NCBI GenBank assembly: GCA_007116095.1
Contig: SKJD01000493.1
Span: forward strand, 1-20,434
Length of the DNA: 20,434 nucleotides
Direction: 5' to 3'
Source of the DNA: Candidatus Hydrogenedentota bacterium
GTDB lineage: Bacteria > Hydrogenedentota > Hydrogenedentia > Hydrogenedentales > SCBR16-9
This document shows positions 14,451 through 20,434 of this stretch, in pieces. Every line of letters starts with the position of its first letter. Position 1 is the first letter of the stretch. The translations under genes were made by a program, and so were the position numbers. The notes beneath the pieces were generated by a model that ran no database searches, was not told the origin of the DNA, and worked only from the letters and a program-made list of their open reading frames with translations.

Positions 14451-15482
14451 CTATATCGAGCTGGTCGTCAGTTGCAGGAAGACGCTCTCCAGATTCTGCT
14501 GCCGCTGGTTGATGCTGTGGAGCTGGATGCCACAGTCCCGCAAATGCGTGACCACGTTGTACAGGGCTTCCGAACGGAATTCTTCCTTGGGCGTCAAGTG
14601 GAGCACCAGCAGTTTTGTGTTGGACTGGTTTCCATTCTCCACCTCCGCCTGCACCACCCCCGGGATGGCGCGCAGGGGATCGAGCAGCGGCGCTTCGTCC
14701 ACACGAAATTCGAAAACCGATTCGCTGAAGACCTCGATCAGCTCGTTCATCGGCTTGCAGGTCACCAGCTTGCCTTGGTCGATGATGCCGATGGTGTCGC
14801 AGAGTTCCTGGGCCACGTGCATGTCGTGCGTCGTGACCAGTACGGCCTTGCCATGCTCCCGGGTCATCTCGATGATCTTGTCCTTGATGGCGCGGCTGCT
14901 CTGCACATCCAGGCCCGTGGTCGGTTCGTCCAGCAGGATGACCTTCGGGTCGGCGATGAGGGCGATGCAGATGGCCAGCTTCTGTTTCTGTCCGCGCGAC
15001 ATGTGCCGCACCTGCACGTCCTTCTTCTCGCTTAGCCCGATAAAATCCAGCAGCTCATGGGCCCGCTTCTTCAGCACACTGCCGCGCACGTTTTTGAGGT
15101 TGCCGTAATAGCGCAGATTCTCCATGGGCGTTAGCGGCCAGATCGTCGTGCGCGTCCCTTCCAGCACCACGCCGATGCGCTTGAGGATTTCCTTGCGCGA
15201 TTTCTCGACGTTGATGCCTTCCACCCATACCGCGCCCTTGTCCGGCTTCACCAGCCCGGAGATCATCTTTACGGTGGTGGTCTTCCCGGCGCCGTTGGGA
15301 CCCAACAGGCCGAAAATCTTGCCCGGCGCGATGTCGATGTTGATGTCCTGCGCGGCGTGCACCTCTTTTTTCACATAAATCCGTCGCCGGGCATCGTCAT
15401 TCTCCCGATAGAAGAAATGCCGGGTGAAAAAAGTCTTGTGAATGCCGTCCAGCGAGACCAGGGAACCCGAATCCGGCGTCAT
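14451..15482 (-). CDS. ABC transporter ATP-binding protein (ABC-2 exporter type)
   Basis: This 343-residue protein has a full nucleotide-binding domain: Walker A GPNGAGKTT (61-69), Walker B VILLDEPTTGLD (181-192) and the switch His in TTHD (217-220). The signature is MSRGQ (161-165) instead of the usual LSGGQ, a change seen in some ABC-2 exporters. A roughly 110-residue C-terminal extension (from about 230) follows the domain, as in DrrA/NatA-type exporters. An N-terminal insertion (about 17-42, Arg/Phe-rich) sits before the core. The ATG overlaps the TGA of the upstream CPBP gene (ATGA), so the two are probably translationally coupled. It would energise the permease at 12926-13765. Confidence 0.93.
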   Translation of the reverse strand: MTPDSGSLVSLDGIHKTFFTRHFFYRENDDARRRIYVKKEVHAAQDINIDIAPGKIFGLLGPNGAGKTTTVKMISGLVKPDKGAVWVEGINVEKSRKEILKRIGVVLEGTRTTIWPLTPMENLRYYGNLKNVRGSVLKKRAHELLDFIGLSEKKDVQVRHMSRGQKQKLAICIALIADPKVILLDEPTTGLDVQSSRAIKDKIIEMTREHGKAVLVTTHDMHVAQELCDTIGIIDQGKLVTCKPMNELIEVFSESVFEFRVDEAPLLDPLRAIPGVVQAEVENGNQSNTKLLVLHLTPKEEFRSEALYNVVTHLRDCGIQLHSINQRQQNLESVFLQLTTSSI

Positions 15483-16198
15483 GCTTCCTCCGATGCGTGC
15501 CGCAGATAGCGCGCTTCGATGGATTGCAGCGCCCGGGCTTCGTCGTTGTATGCTTCCAGTTTCACAAGATACTCCAGATAAACGATTTCGAGGTTGCGCA
15601 AGGTATGGATCATGATCACCAGCGCGAGATTGCCGGTGAGATGGAAGAGCACCCCCAGCAACACGGAAAACGCCAGAAACTCCAGGGAATCCGGCGCCCG
15701 GTTGCGAAAGAAATGCCAGTGTACCATAGAAAACAGGATGGCAACCAGCAAGATGCTCCAGGCTGGGCTGCCGGTCCAGGCGATGAGCAGTGGTTGCAAC
15801 GCGCCCCGGTAGATGATTTCTTCCACCACGCTGATGAAGAGGAAGCGGAGGAGCAGGGCCGGGCTTTCCTTGAAAAAATGCAGGATCGGACCGATATGAG
15901 TGAAGTGTTGCCAGGCGTCCCGGCTGTTTCGGTGGGTCACCCAGACCGAGACCGCAAAGGTCAGGTGCCCCGCGAGGATACCCAGTAAAATATGTGGCGG
16001 TGAGATCAGGCCCCGCCCCAGAAAGCCTTCTCCGGCGGCGAGGACGATGGCCAACAGAAAAAGCGGCGACTGCAACAGGTAGACATTCGGCCCGGGCGCC
16101 GTCATCGGCTCCGGGTTTTCATCACGCAGGTTGCCATGAAGGGCGTGCAGGAAATAGGCCGTGAAAAACAACAGGAATAACGTGACCCACCAGCTCAC
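15479..16198 (-). CDS. CPBP (CAAX/Abi) family intramembrane metalloprotease
   Basis: This 239-residue protein has several transmembrane helices and the conserved motifs of the CPBP family. Motif 1 is EEIIYRG (E126, E127, R131), motif 2 is FSMVHWHF (H160), and motif 3 is MIHTLRNL (H198, N202). In the family the two Glu and the His residues form the active centre within the membrane. Bacterial members include bacteriocin-immunity and peptide-processing proteins. The start is a GTG that overlaps the TGA of the upstream GNAT gene (GTGA), and its stop overlaps the ATPase start (ATGA). In this setting it may cut the leader of an exported peptide or give self-protection. Either role is inference. 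Confidence 0.88.
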   Translation of the reverse strand: MSWWVTLFLLFFTAYFLHALHGNLRDENPEPMTAPGPNVYLLQSPLFLLAIVLAAGEGFLGRGLISPPHILLGILAGHLTFAVSVWVTHRNSRDAWQHFTHIGPILHFFKESPALLLRFLFISVVEEIIYRGALQPLLIAWTGSPAWSILLVAILFSMVHWHFFRNRAPDSLEFLAFSVLLGVLFHLTGNLALVIMIHTLRNLEIVYLEYLVKLEAYNDEARALQSIEARYLRHASEEA

Positions 16199-16866
16199 TG
16201 CGCCGTCGCCCCGCTTTGCGCCGTGCTTTTCGATGCATCGGCATCCTTCGCCGATGTCGCCGCTTCGGCCAACTGCGCGATCATATGCTCCAGCGAAGCG
16301 CTCTTAAGGCGGGATATCGTTGTTTTTGCAGCCTCAAACTCCCGGCGCAGCAGGCCGTAGCCGTAGATGTCGTACCAGACGCCGTCCCGGTAGATGTGGT
16401 TGCGCAGATGGACTTCCCGCCGGGCTCCGGCCTTCTCGAATATCCGCCAGGAGGCCGTGTTGAAGGCATAGATATACGCGCTGACGCGGTGCAGGTTCAG
16501 CTCGTCAAAGCAGTATTCCAGCGCCCGGTAGACCGCTATGGCCGTGACCATGTGGTTGCGCATCGCCTTGACGCCCAGGTAGAAGTCCAGGCTGCATGAG
16601 CGGTTCCGCCAGCTTATCTTCTGAAGGGAAATCATGCCCATCGGGCCTTGCGAAGGCGAGTCGATGATGAGATAAAGCCCGCCCGGCATGGTGTGGCCGA
16701 CCGAGCGCCCCAGCATGGAGACGATCTGCTCGCGGATTTGCTTGGGCGAACGGGTCGGGTCGCCGTAGAGGAAATGCTGGAAATCCGTATCCTCCATCCA
16801 GGCCACCACCGTGTCCAGGTCTTCGCGTTCTGCCCGTCGCAGGTAGGAGTCGGTCGTAATTGCCAT
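16195..16866 (-). CDS. GNAT family N-acetyltransferase (RimJ/RimL type)
   Basis: This 223-residue protein has the GNAT fold. It opens with SYLRRAEREDLDTVVAWMED, the usual first strand and helix. The central sheet is GLYLIIDSPSQGPMGMISL, and the acetyl-CoA-binding part is about residues 92-110 (DFYLGVKAMRNHMVTAI). The final segment is LHRVSAYIYAFNTASWRIFE, where the conserved Asn and the AxxxFEKxG helix are clear. The last 45 residues are a helical, Ala/Ser-rich tail. The family acetylates amino groups of proteins, peptides or small molecules with acetyl-CoA; the target is unknown. It shares an EV-L-(H)-(A/Y)-(R/W)D C-terminal pattern with the next GNAT and with the GNAT domain of the SPASM fusion. 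It begins 15 bases after the neighbouring GNAT. Confidence 0.88.
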   Translation of the reverse strand: MAITTDSYLRRAEREDLDTVVAWMEDTDFQHFLYGDPTRSPKQIREQIVSMLGRSVGHTMPGGLYLIIDSPSQGPMGMISLQKISWRNRSCSLDFYLGVKAMRNHMVTAIAVYRALEYCFDELNLHRVSAYIYAFNTASWRIFEKAGARREVHLRNHIYRDGVWYDIYGYGLLRREFEAAKTTISRLKSASLEHMIAQLAEAATSAKDADASKSTAQSGATAQ

Positions 16867-16881
16867 CGTGTGCGGGGCTTC

Positions 16882-17418
16882 CTAATCGGTTGCTTGCCAG
16901 AGCGGCGATTCCAGGGAGAAGGTTTCCAAATCCTGCCAGGCGCCCTGGGCGTGGAGCACTTCCCGCTGCACGCCGACGCTCTCAAAGCCGTGCCGCAGCA
17001 GATAGGCCCGGAATGCCTCCTCACAGCGCAGGCAGGGGGCATGGATACGCTTGCGCTGCGCCATCTCGAACGAGCGTTCCCAGGTGAATTGGTGGATGCT
17101 GTCCGCCAAGGGGGTATGGAATTGCGCGGGGTCATGGAACATCAGCATGAAATCCCCGACCACCGAGGCCTTGGTCATGCCGCGCAGGTTGCAGAACCCG
17201 ACGACCTCCCCGCTTATGTCCTCAATGGCGAAGAGGTTGCCCTGGGTAATCTCCGCCCGACCCAGCATCTCATGCAGTTCGTCCACCGTCGGGAGCATCC
17301 GCTCGTACAGGGTGTCCAGCAGGCTCGCCCGCAGATGGCCGTCGTAATATAGACGCCACAATGCCCGGGCATCGTCCGGTTCCGCCATGCGTATGTAGCC
17401 GTCATCCAGTGTGATCAT
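16882..17418 (-). CDS. GNAT family N-acetyltransferase
   Basis: This 178-residue protein is a GNAT-like acetyltransferase. The start GYIRMAEPDDARALWRLYY and the central NLFAIEDISGEVVGFCNLRG are typical of the fold. Its C-terminus, AFRAYLLRHGFESVGVQREV followed by LHAQGAWQDLETFSLE, is closely similar to the C-terminus of the SPASM-GNAT fusion (ALGFTHAGVQQEALYLHGAY then RDVRLFTLSL), so the two domains are probably related by duplication. A CLRC pair at about residues 129-132 is unusual for GNATs. The acetyl-CoA-binding loop is less clear than in the neighbour, so activity is uncertain. It is the first gene after the nested hairpin that ends the small peptide gene. The AGGA site is about 14 bases from the ATG, a weak start. 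Confidence 0.85.
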   Translation of the reverse strand: MITLDDGYIRMAEPDDARALWRLYYDGHLRASLLDTLYERMLPTVDELHEMLGRAEITQGNLFAIEDISGEVVGFCNLRGMTKASVVGDFMLMFHDPAQFHTPLADSIHQFTWERSFEMAQRKRIHAPCLRCEEAFRAYLLRHGFESVGVQREVLHAQGAWQDLETFSLESPLWQATD

Positions 17419-17501
17419 GGTCGAGAATCGGCGTTCCTCATGCGGCGTGGAAAATCATGATAGCAGCAAGATCCGGAGGTAATCCGTGATCCTTTACAAG
17501 A

Positions 17502-17553
17502 CAGGCCGGAGCAGAAACGAACGTGTATAAATACACAGACTTGCTCCGGCCTG
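17502..17553 (-). terminator. Nested hairpin between the small peptide gene and the GNAT operon
   Basis: CAGGCCGGAGCA (17502-17513) and TGCTCCGGCCTG (17542-17553) form a perfect 12-bp stem. Its 28-base loop contains a second perfect hairpin, GTGTAT-AA-ATACAC (17523-17536). On the minus strand the tail is TCTTGTAAAGG, a weak T tract. It could be a leaky terminator that lets some transcription continue into the operon, or an RNA-processing or stability element. Confidence 0.75.
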
Positions 17554-17569
17554 AAAGCGATTGCAGGGC

Positions 17570-17689
17570 CTAGATGCCCATCTCATTCTTCTTCTGGAAG
17601 CGGAAGTCGCGCCAGGCGCGCCAAATGGCGTTCCAGAAATCGGTAAACGCATCTGCACGGGCCGTAGAAATCGTTCGTATATGTTTCAT
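17570..17689 (-). CDS. 39-residue Trp/Phe-rich peptide, candidate RiPP precursor
   Basis: A small reading frame runs from ATG (17689-17687) to TAG (17572-17570). GGAG lies 9 bases before the ATG, a promoter-like pair lies about 40 bases further upstream, and a hairpin follows 16 bases after the stop, so it looks like a complete small gene. The peptide has a basic N-terminal part (MKHIRTISTARADA) and an aromatic core FTDFWNAIWRAWRDFRF, with W19, W23 and W26 and F15, F18, F29 and F31, then a basic tail QKKNEMGI. It has no Cys. Aromatic residues fall every 3-4 positions, as in an amphipathic helix with one Trp/Phe face. It could be a precursor peptide for the neighbouring maturation genes, a membrane-active peptide, or an unrelated small protein. 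No family is recognised. Confidence 0.6.
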   Translation of the reverse strand: MKHIRTISTARADAFTDFWNAIWRAWRDFRFQKKNEMGI

Positions 17690-17727
17690 TTGATATGCTC
17701 CATTGGTCGTACTCACGCGAAAACACT

Positions 17728-17756
17728 ATTTAACCATTTTTCATTCGCTACTGCAA
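17728..17756 (-). promoter_or_regulatory. Candidate promoter for the 39-residue peptide gene
   Basis: On the minus strand TTGCAG (plus 17751-17756) and TTAAAT (plus 17728-17733) are 17 bases apart. The match to the sigma-70 consensus is modest but the spacing is ideal. It lies between the aldolase terminator and the peptide start, which gives a leader of about 35 bases. Confidence 0.4.
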
Positions 17757-17770
17757 GTATTTCCGGCAGG

Positions 17771-17818
17771 CGGGCTTCGCCCGGCGCAAAACGCCCCGAA
17801 CACAGGATGTCCGGGGCG
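17771..17818 (-). terminator. Terminator of the aldolase gene, two hairpins
   Basis: CGCCCCG (17792-17798) and CGGGGCG (17812-17818) form a 7-bp G+C stem around a 13-base loop, followed on the minus strand by TTTT. A second short hairpin, CGGGC-TTC-GCCCG (17771-17783), comes directly after it. Confidence 0.75.
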
Positions 17819-17911
17819 CGGATCACAGCAATGGTTATGGGTGGTCCAGCCGCAGGCATCGGGCTGGGCTACATGGGCTCAGTGAAATGCCTTACGTGGC
17901 TTGCGCGAGCC

Positions 17912-18967
17912 TTAGGCCTGGATTTTCTCGCCGCTTTCGTAGACCTTGATCATCTCTTCAAGGGTCATCGGCTTGAAATCAGCCGCGTGGCCGGCCTGAC
18001 CGAAGGCCAGCATGCGTTCCTTGTACATCTTGGCGGCTTCGGCGCGGGCGTGGGTCAGGTAATCGCGCGGGTCGAACTTCTCGGGCTGTTCCGTGAAGAC
18101 CTTACGAATCGCCGCGGTCATCGCCAGGCGCATGTCGGTGTCGACGTTGACCTTGCGCACGCCGTGCTTGATGCCGTCCTGAATCTGGTCGACGGGGATG
18201 CCGTAGGTGTCAGGCATGTTACCGCCGTATTGGTTGATCAGGTCCACCAGCTCCTTGGGCACCGAGCTCGAGCCGTGCATCACCAGGTGGCAGTTCGGCA
18301 TGCGCTTGTGGATTTCATGGATGCGGTCCATGGCCAGGGCCGGCGGCAGCATTTCGCCGGTCTTCGGGTCCTTGCGCAGGGACTTGTAGGCGCCGTGGCT
18401 CGTGCCGATGGCCACCGCCAGCGCGTCCACACCGGTCTTGGCCACGAAGTCTTCGGCTTCAGCCGGGTCTGTCAGGTGCTCGGTGTCATCGACGGCGATA
18501 CCGGCGCCATGGCCGTCTTCGATGCCGCCCAGGCAGCCCAGCTCGCCCTCGACCGTCACGCCCAGCGGATGGGCCAGGTCGACCACGCGGCGGGTTACGT
18601 CCACGTTCTTTTCATAGGTGTTCGGCGTCTTGCCGTCTTCATCCAGCGAGCCGTCCATCATGACCGAGGTGAAGCCCAGGTCGATGGCGCGCTTGCAGGT
18701 GTCAAAGCTGTTGCCGTGGTCCAGGTGCAAGGCGATCGGATTATCTGGATTCAACTCCACCGCGGCATCCACCAGGCGGCGAAGATACAGGTCGTTCGAA
18801 TACTTCAGGGCGCCGCGGCTCACCTGCATGATGACCGGGCTCTTCGTTTCCTGCGCCGCCATCATGATGGCCTGGATTTGCTCCATGTTGTTGATGTTGA
18901 ACGCGCCGACGCCATAACCGCCTTTGGCGGCCTCATCGAGAATTTGTCGCATAGGTACAAGCGGCAT
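17912..18967 (-). CDS. Class II fructose-bisphosphate aldolase
   Basis: This 351-residue protein is a zinc-dependent class II aldolase, which in glycolysis and gluconeogenesis interconverts fructose-1,6-bisphosphate with dihydroxyacetone phosphate and glyceraldehyde-3-phosphate. The catalytic Asp and first zinc His are in [10 protein letters not shown] (D83, H84). The [12 protein letters not shown] loop follows at about 141-152. Further zinc ligands are expected at H191 ([10 protein letters not shown]) and H231 ([10 protein letters not shown]). The phosphate-binding [20 protein letters not shown] segment is intact. The size and gaps fit the longer class IIB type; tagatose-bisphosphate aldolase is a less likely alternative. 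I chose the ATG at 18967 because AAGGAG precedes it by 10 bases; an in-frame ATG-less extension to 19015 does not look like the family. It is transcribed alone. Confidence 0.95.
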   Translation of the reverse strand: MPLVPMRQILDEAAKGGYGVGAFNINNMEQIQAIMMAAQETKSPVIMQVSRGALKYSNDLYLRRLVDAAVELNPDNPIALHLDHGNSFDTCKRAIDLGFTSVMMDGSLDEDGKTPNTYEKNVDVTRRVVDLAHPLGVTVEGELGCLGGIEDGHGAGIAVDDTEHLTDPAEAEDFVAKTGVDALAVAIGTSHGAYKSLRKDPKTGEMLPPALAMDRIHEIHKRMPNCHLVMHGSSSVPKELVDLINQYGGNMPDTYGIPVDQIQDGIKHGVRKVNVDTDMRLAMTAAIRKVFTEQPEKFDPRDYLTHARAEAAKMYKERMLAFGQAGHAADFKPMTLEEMIKVYESGEKIQA

Positions 18968-19094
18968 GGTAGTGATCTCCTTCGCTTGGTGAATCGTTAC
19001 GGCCGGAACGGGCATCTACCCCCGAGAGAAAAATGTAATACTTTTGTTGCCCCGGGCCGCACACGGTACAAGTTGGTGTTTAGGGATTTCTTGG

Positions 19095-19103
19095 ATTATA
19101 GCA
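19095..19103 (-). promoter_or_regulatory. Extended -10 promoter for the aldolase gene
   Basis: On the minus strand TGCTATAAT gives a perfect TATAAT box (plus 19095-19100) with the TG of an extended -10 element. No clear -35 box is seen, which is usual for this promoter type. It leaves a leader of about 120 bases before the aldolase start. Confidence 0.55.
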
Positions 19104-19295
19104 CAATCCCACGCGCCGGGAAAAATAAATTTCGAGCGCCGCAGGCGCAAAAATCCTTATTATTCGCGCTGGTGATAGTAAGGAAGCAAAGACATACGGG
19201 CATCTGAATTACGGATGGGTAAGCATTTCGTTTATCAAATTTATCCATGTTCATTCATTCACATCCGGGACATCCGTGATTCAAAAATACGCCAC

Positions 19296-19343
19296 AAAAA
19301 ACCCAGGGTAGGTTTTGACCCTTGGGTCTGGACCTGCCCTGGG
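19296..19343 (-). terminator. Terminator of the right-edge hydrolase gene, nested hairpin
   Basis: CCCAGGGTAGGT (19302-19313) pairs with ACCTGCCCTGGG (19332-19343) over 11 of 12 positions. The loop contains an inner hairpin, GACCC-TT-GGGTC (19317-19328). On the minus strand six T residues follow (A run 19296-19301). Confidence 0.85.
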
Positions 19344-19364
19344 GTTGTGTCGTGTTCTTGCGAA

Positions 19365-20434
19365 TCAGCCTTCCAGCTTCCGGAGCTTGAGTTCCGGACG
19401 TTCGAGGATGCCGCTGGGGTAGAGCATATAGTCCTCGCTCCAGTTGTCGCCTTTTGAGATGAAGTTGTTCGGTCCGTAGCCCGGGGTGTCCAGGGGCGCC
19501 TGGTGCAGTGGGCCGAAAAGGTTGCGTCGGGTGAGGATCACCTCCAGATCGATGGGGTTCCCCGCCGCCACGGCTTGGGTGATGTCGGCTTCGTAGGGTT
19601 GCCAGGCGATGATCTGGCTTTCCTGCCCTTCCGCCTTGACCTTCAGGCAGGCCGCCTGGTACTTCGGCAACGAGAGCACGGCTTGATCATGGCCTTCCAG
19701 TCCCTGCAGCACGGACAGTTTCAGGGTAATCGGGCCGGAGTAGAACGGCAGATGCTGGTCCACCAGGCTGCCCACGGCGATATGCTCTGGCAGGGATACC
19801 AGGGTGCGCGTGGTTCCGTCGATGGCCACGCCGAAGTTCCCCAGCAGGTAAAGCGCCTCCAGGTCCACGTGCTCGTGGAAGTCGCATTCCAGCTCGACGA
19901 CATTCTCACCACCCTGCAACAAGTCGTTGGGCAGGGGAATGCGTTTGAAGGCGACGTCAATCCACCAGCCCGCCACGTTTTCCTGGCTGAACGGCTTACC
20001 GTTCACCGTAATGCGGAACTTCTCCGGCGTCTCCATCACCAGCTCGTGGTTGTTGCCCTCCAGGTACTTCACCTGGAACCGGAAGCGCAGTCCCAGCTTC
20101 GCCTTGGGTTGGAGCGGGGGATGAAACTTCTTGCGATACCAGGGCTGCACCATCTCGCCGCCGCGCAGGTCCATCCCCAGCTCGTTGCGGACCGCCCGGT
20201 CCACCTTCAGGATTTCCCGCTCCGGTTGCCAGTCCCCGTCCTCGATGCGGTATTCCGCCCGGTCCAGTACGCAGACATTCGGTTCGCCCAGGGTGTAGTC
20301 GAAGGGGCCGTCTAGATGGTGGAGCGTCGGCGTGGTATGCGCAGGACGAACAGGCAGGCTGCTGTCCGCCTCCGGCGTGATGACATAGAGCTTTTCGCCC
20401 ACTGGCGGAAAGTCCACCACGATGTCCAGGTGGC
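19365..20434 (-). CDS. C-terminal part of a large glycoside-hydrolase-like protein
   Basis: The frame stays open to the right edge, so the gene begins outside the window; about 356 C-terminal residues are visible, ending at 19365. A GTG near 20420 is not a convincing start, because the coding pattern continues upstream (HLDIVVDFPPVGEKLYVITP). The visible part looks like beta-sandwich modules: KFRITVNGKPFSQENVAGWW, then LPNDLLQGGENVVELECDFH, then YEADITQAVAAGNPIDLEVI. These carry the 'NGK ... GWW-D ... GEN' pattern of carbohydrate-binding or jelly-roll domains at the end of large secreted hydrolases of Planctomycetes and Bacteroidetes. The ending LTRRNLFGPLHQAP resembles the 'RNLLGPHH' segment of such proteins. 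The catalytic domain is not in view, so the enzyme family and substrate are unknown. Confidence 0.75.
   Translation of the reverse strand, partial: HLDIVVDFPPVGEKLYVITPEADSSLPVRPAHTTPTLHHLDGPFDYTLGEPNVCVLDRAEYRIEDGDWQPEREILKVDRAVRNELGMDLRGGEMVQPWYRKKFHPPLQPKAKLGLRFRFQVKYLEGNNHELVMETPEKFRITVNGKPFSQENVAGWWIDVAFKRIPLPNDLLQGGENVVELECDFHEHVDLEALYLLGNFGVAIDGTTRTLVSLPEHIAVGSLVDQHLPFYSGPITLKLSVLQGLEGHDQAVLSLPKYQAACLKVKAEGQESQIIAWQPYEADITQAVAAGNPIDLEVILTRRNLFGPLHQAPLDTPGYGPNNFISKGDNWSEDYMLYPSGILERPELKLRKLEG

Larger units (their letters stand above)
18968..19364. other. 397-base non-coding gap with several hairpins
   Basis: No coding region with a ribosome site was found here. From the aldolase start outward it holds the aldolase leader of about 120 bases, an extended -10 promoter, then A+T-rich sequence with small hairpins: GCGCC-GCA-GGCGC (19136-19148), TCCTTATTAT/ATAGTAAGGA (19154-19184, 9 of 10 paired) and a distant pair GAATTACGGATG/CATCCGTGATTC (19206-19217 and 19271-19282, 11 of 12 paired). 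It ends with the terminator of the next gene. The hairpin-rich middle may be a degraded repeat or a small RNA, but nothing fixes that. Confidence 0.6.

Noticed and set aside
17561..19207. A 548-residue plus-strand frame
   Set aside because: It is the antisense shadow of the aldolase gene, which has clear family motifs; it has no ribosome site.
20418..20420. GTG near the right edge as the start of the last gene
   Set aside because: The frame continues open with protein-like sequence to the window end, so the gene is truncated rather than starting here.

Overview
This window is bacterial chromosome, about 55-60% G+C by eye, with short intergenic gaps, Shine-Dalgarno sites of the AGGAGG type and many rho-independent terminators. 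No rRNA, tRNA, transposase or CRISPR array was seen. Several traits together are typical of the PVC superphylum and its neighbours (Planctomycetes, Lentisphaerae, Candidatus Hydrogenedentes): Tat-exported Gfo/Idh/MocA and BNR-repeat proteins, a prepilin-like protein with a C-terminal H-x10-DG motif, an ECF sigma factor paired with a LolA-like membrane protein, and palindromic intergenic repeats. This placement is inference from gene content; no marker gene for taxonomy is present.

Layout. 1-1577: the 3' end of a ROK-like gene with its terminator, then a PIG-L deacetylase (both +). 1522-3186 (-): yebC-ruvC, ending in a strong terminator. 3187-8114 (-): a glycan-related block holding a small lipoprotein, a Tat-exported Gfo/Idh/MocA oxidoreductase, a secreted TIM-barrel hydrolase-like protein and a Tat-exported BNR/Asp-box protein, most of them with their own terminator. 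8307-10815 (+): ECF sigma factor, membrane-anchored putative anti-sigma protein and prepilin-like protein. 10905-17689 (-): an unusual maturation/export-type locus. 17912-18967 (-): class II fructose-bisphosphate aldolase. 19365 to the right edge (-): the C-terminal part of a large glycoside-hydrolase-like protein.

The most interesting region is 10905-17689. Read on the minus strand it holds: a small gene for a 39-residue Trp/Phe-rich peptide with its own promoter-like sequence, Shine-Dalgarno and nested-hairpin terminator; two GNAT acetyltransferases; a CPBP-type intramembrane protease; an ABC ATPase; a membrane PH-domain protein; a 61-bp palindromic tandem repeat; an ABC-2 permease; and a 672-residue fusion. 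The fusion looks like a radical SAM/SPASM peptide maturase that has lost the radical-SAM CxxxCxxC motif, keeps a degenerate Cys-rich SPASM segment and carries a C-terminal GNAT domain related to the neighbouring GNATs. GTGA and ATGA start/stop overlaps tie several genes together. I propose a RiPP-like peptide modification, processing and export system in which acetyl transfer may replace radical chemistry. The gene calls are well supported. The pathway is inference.
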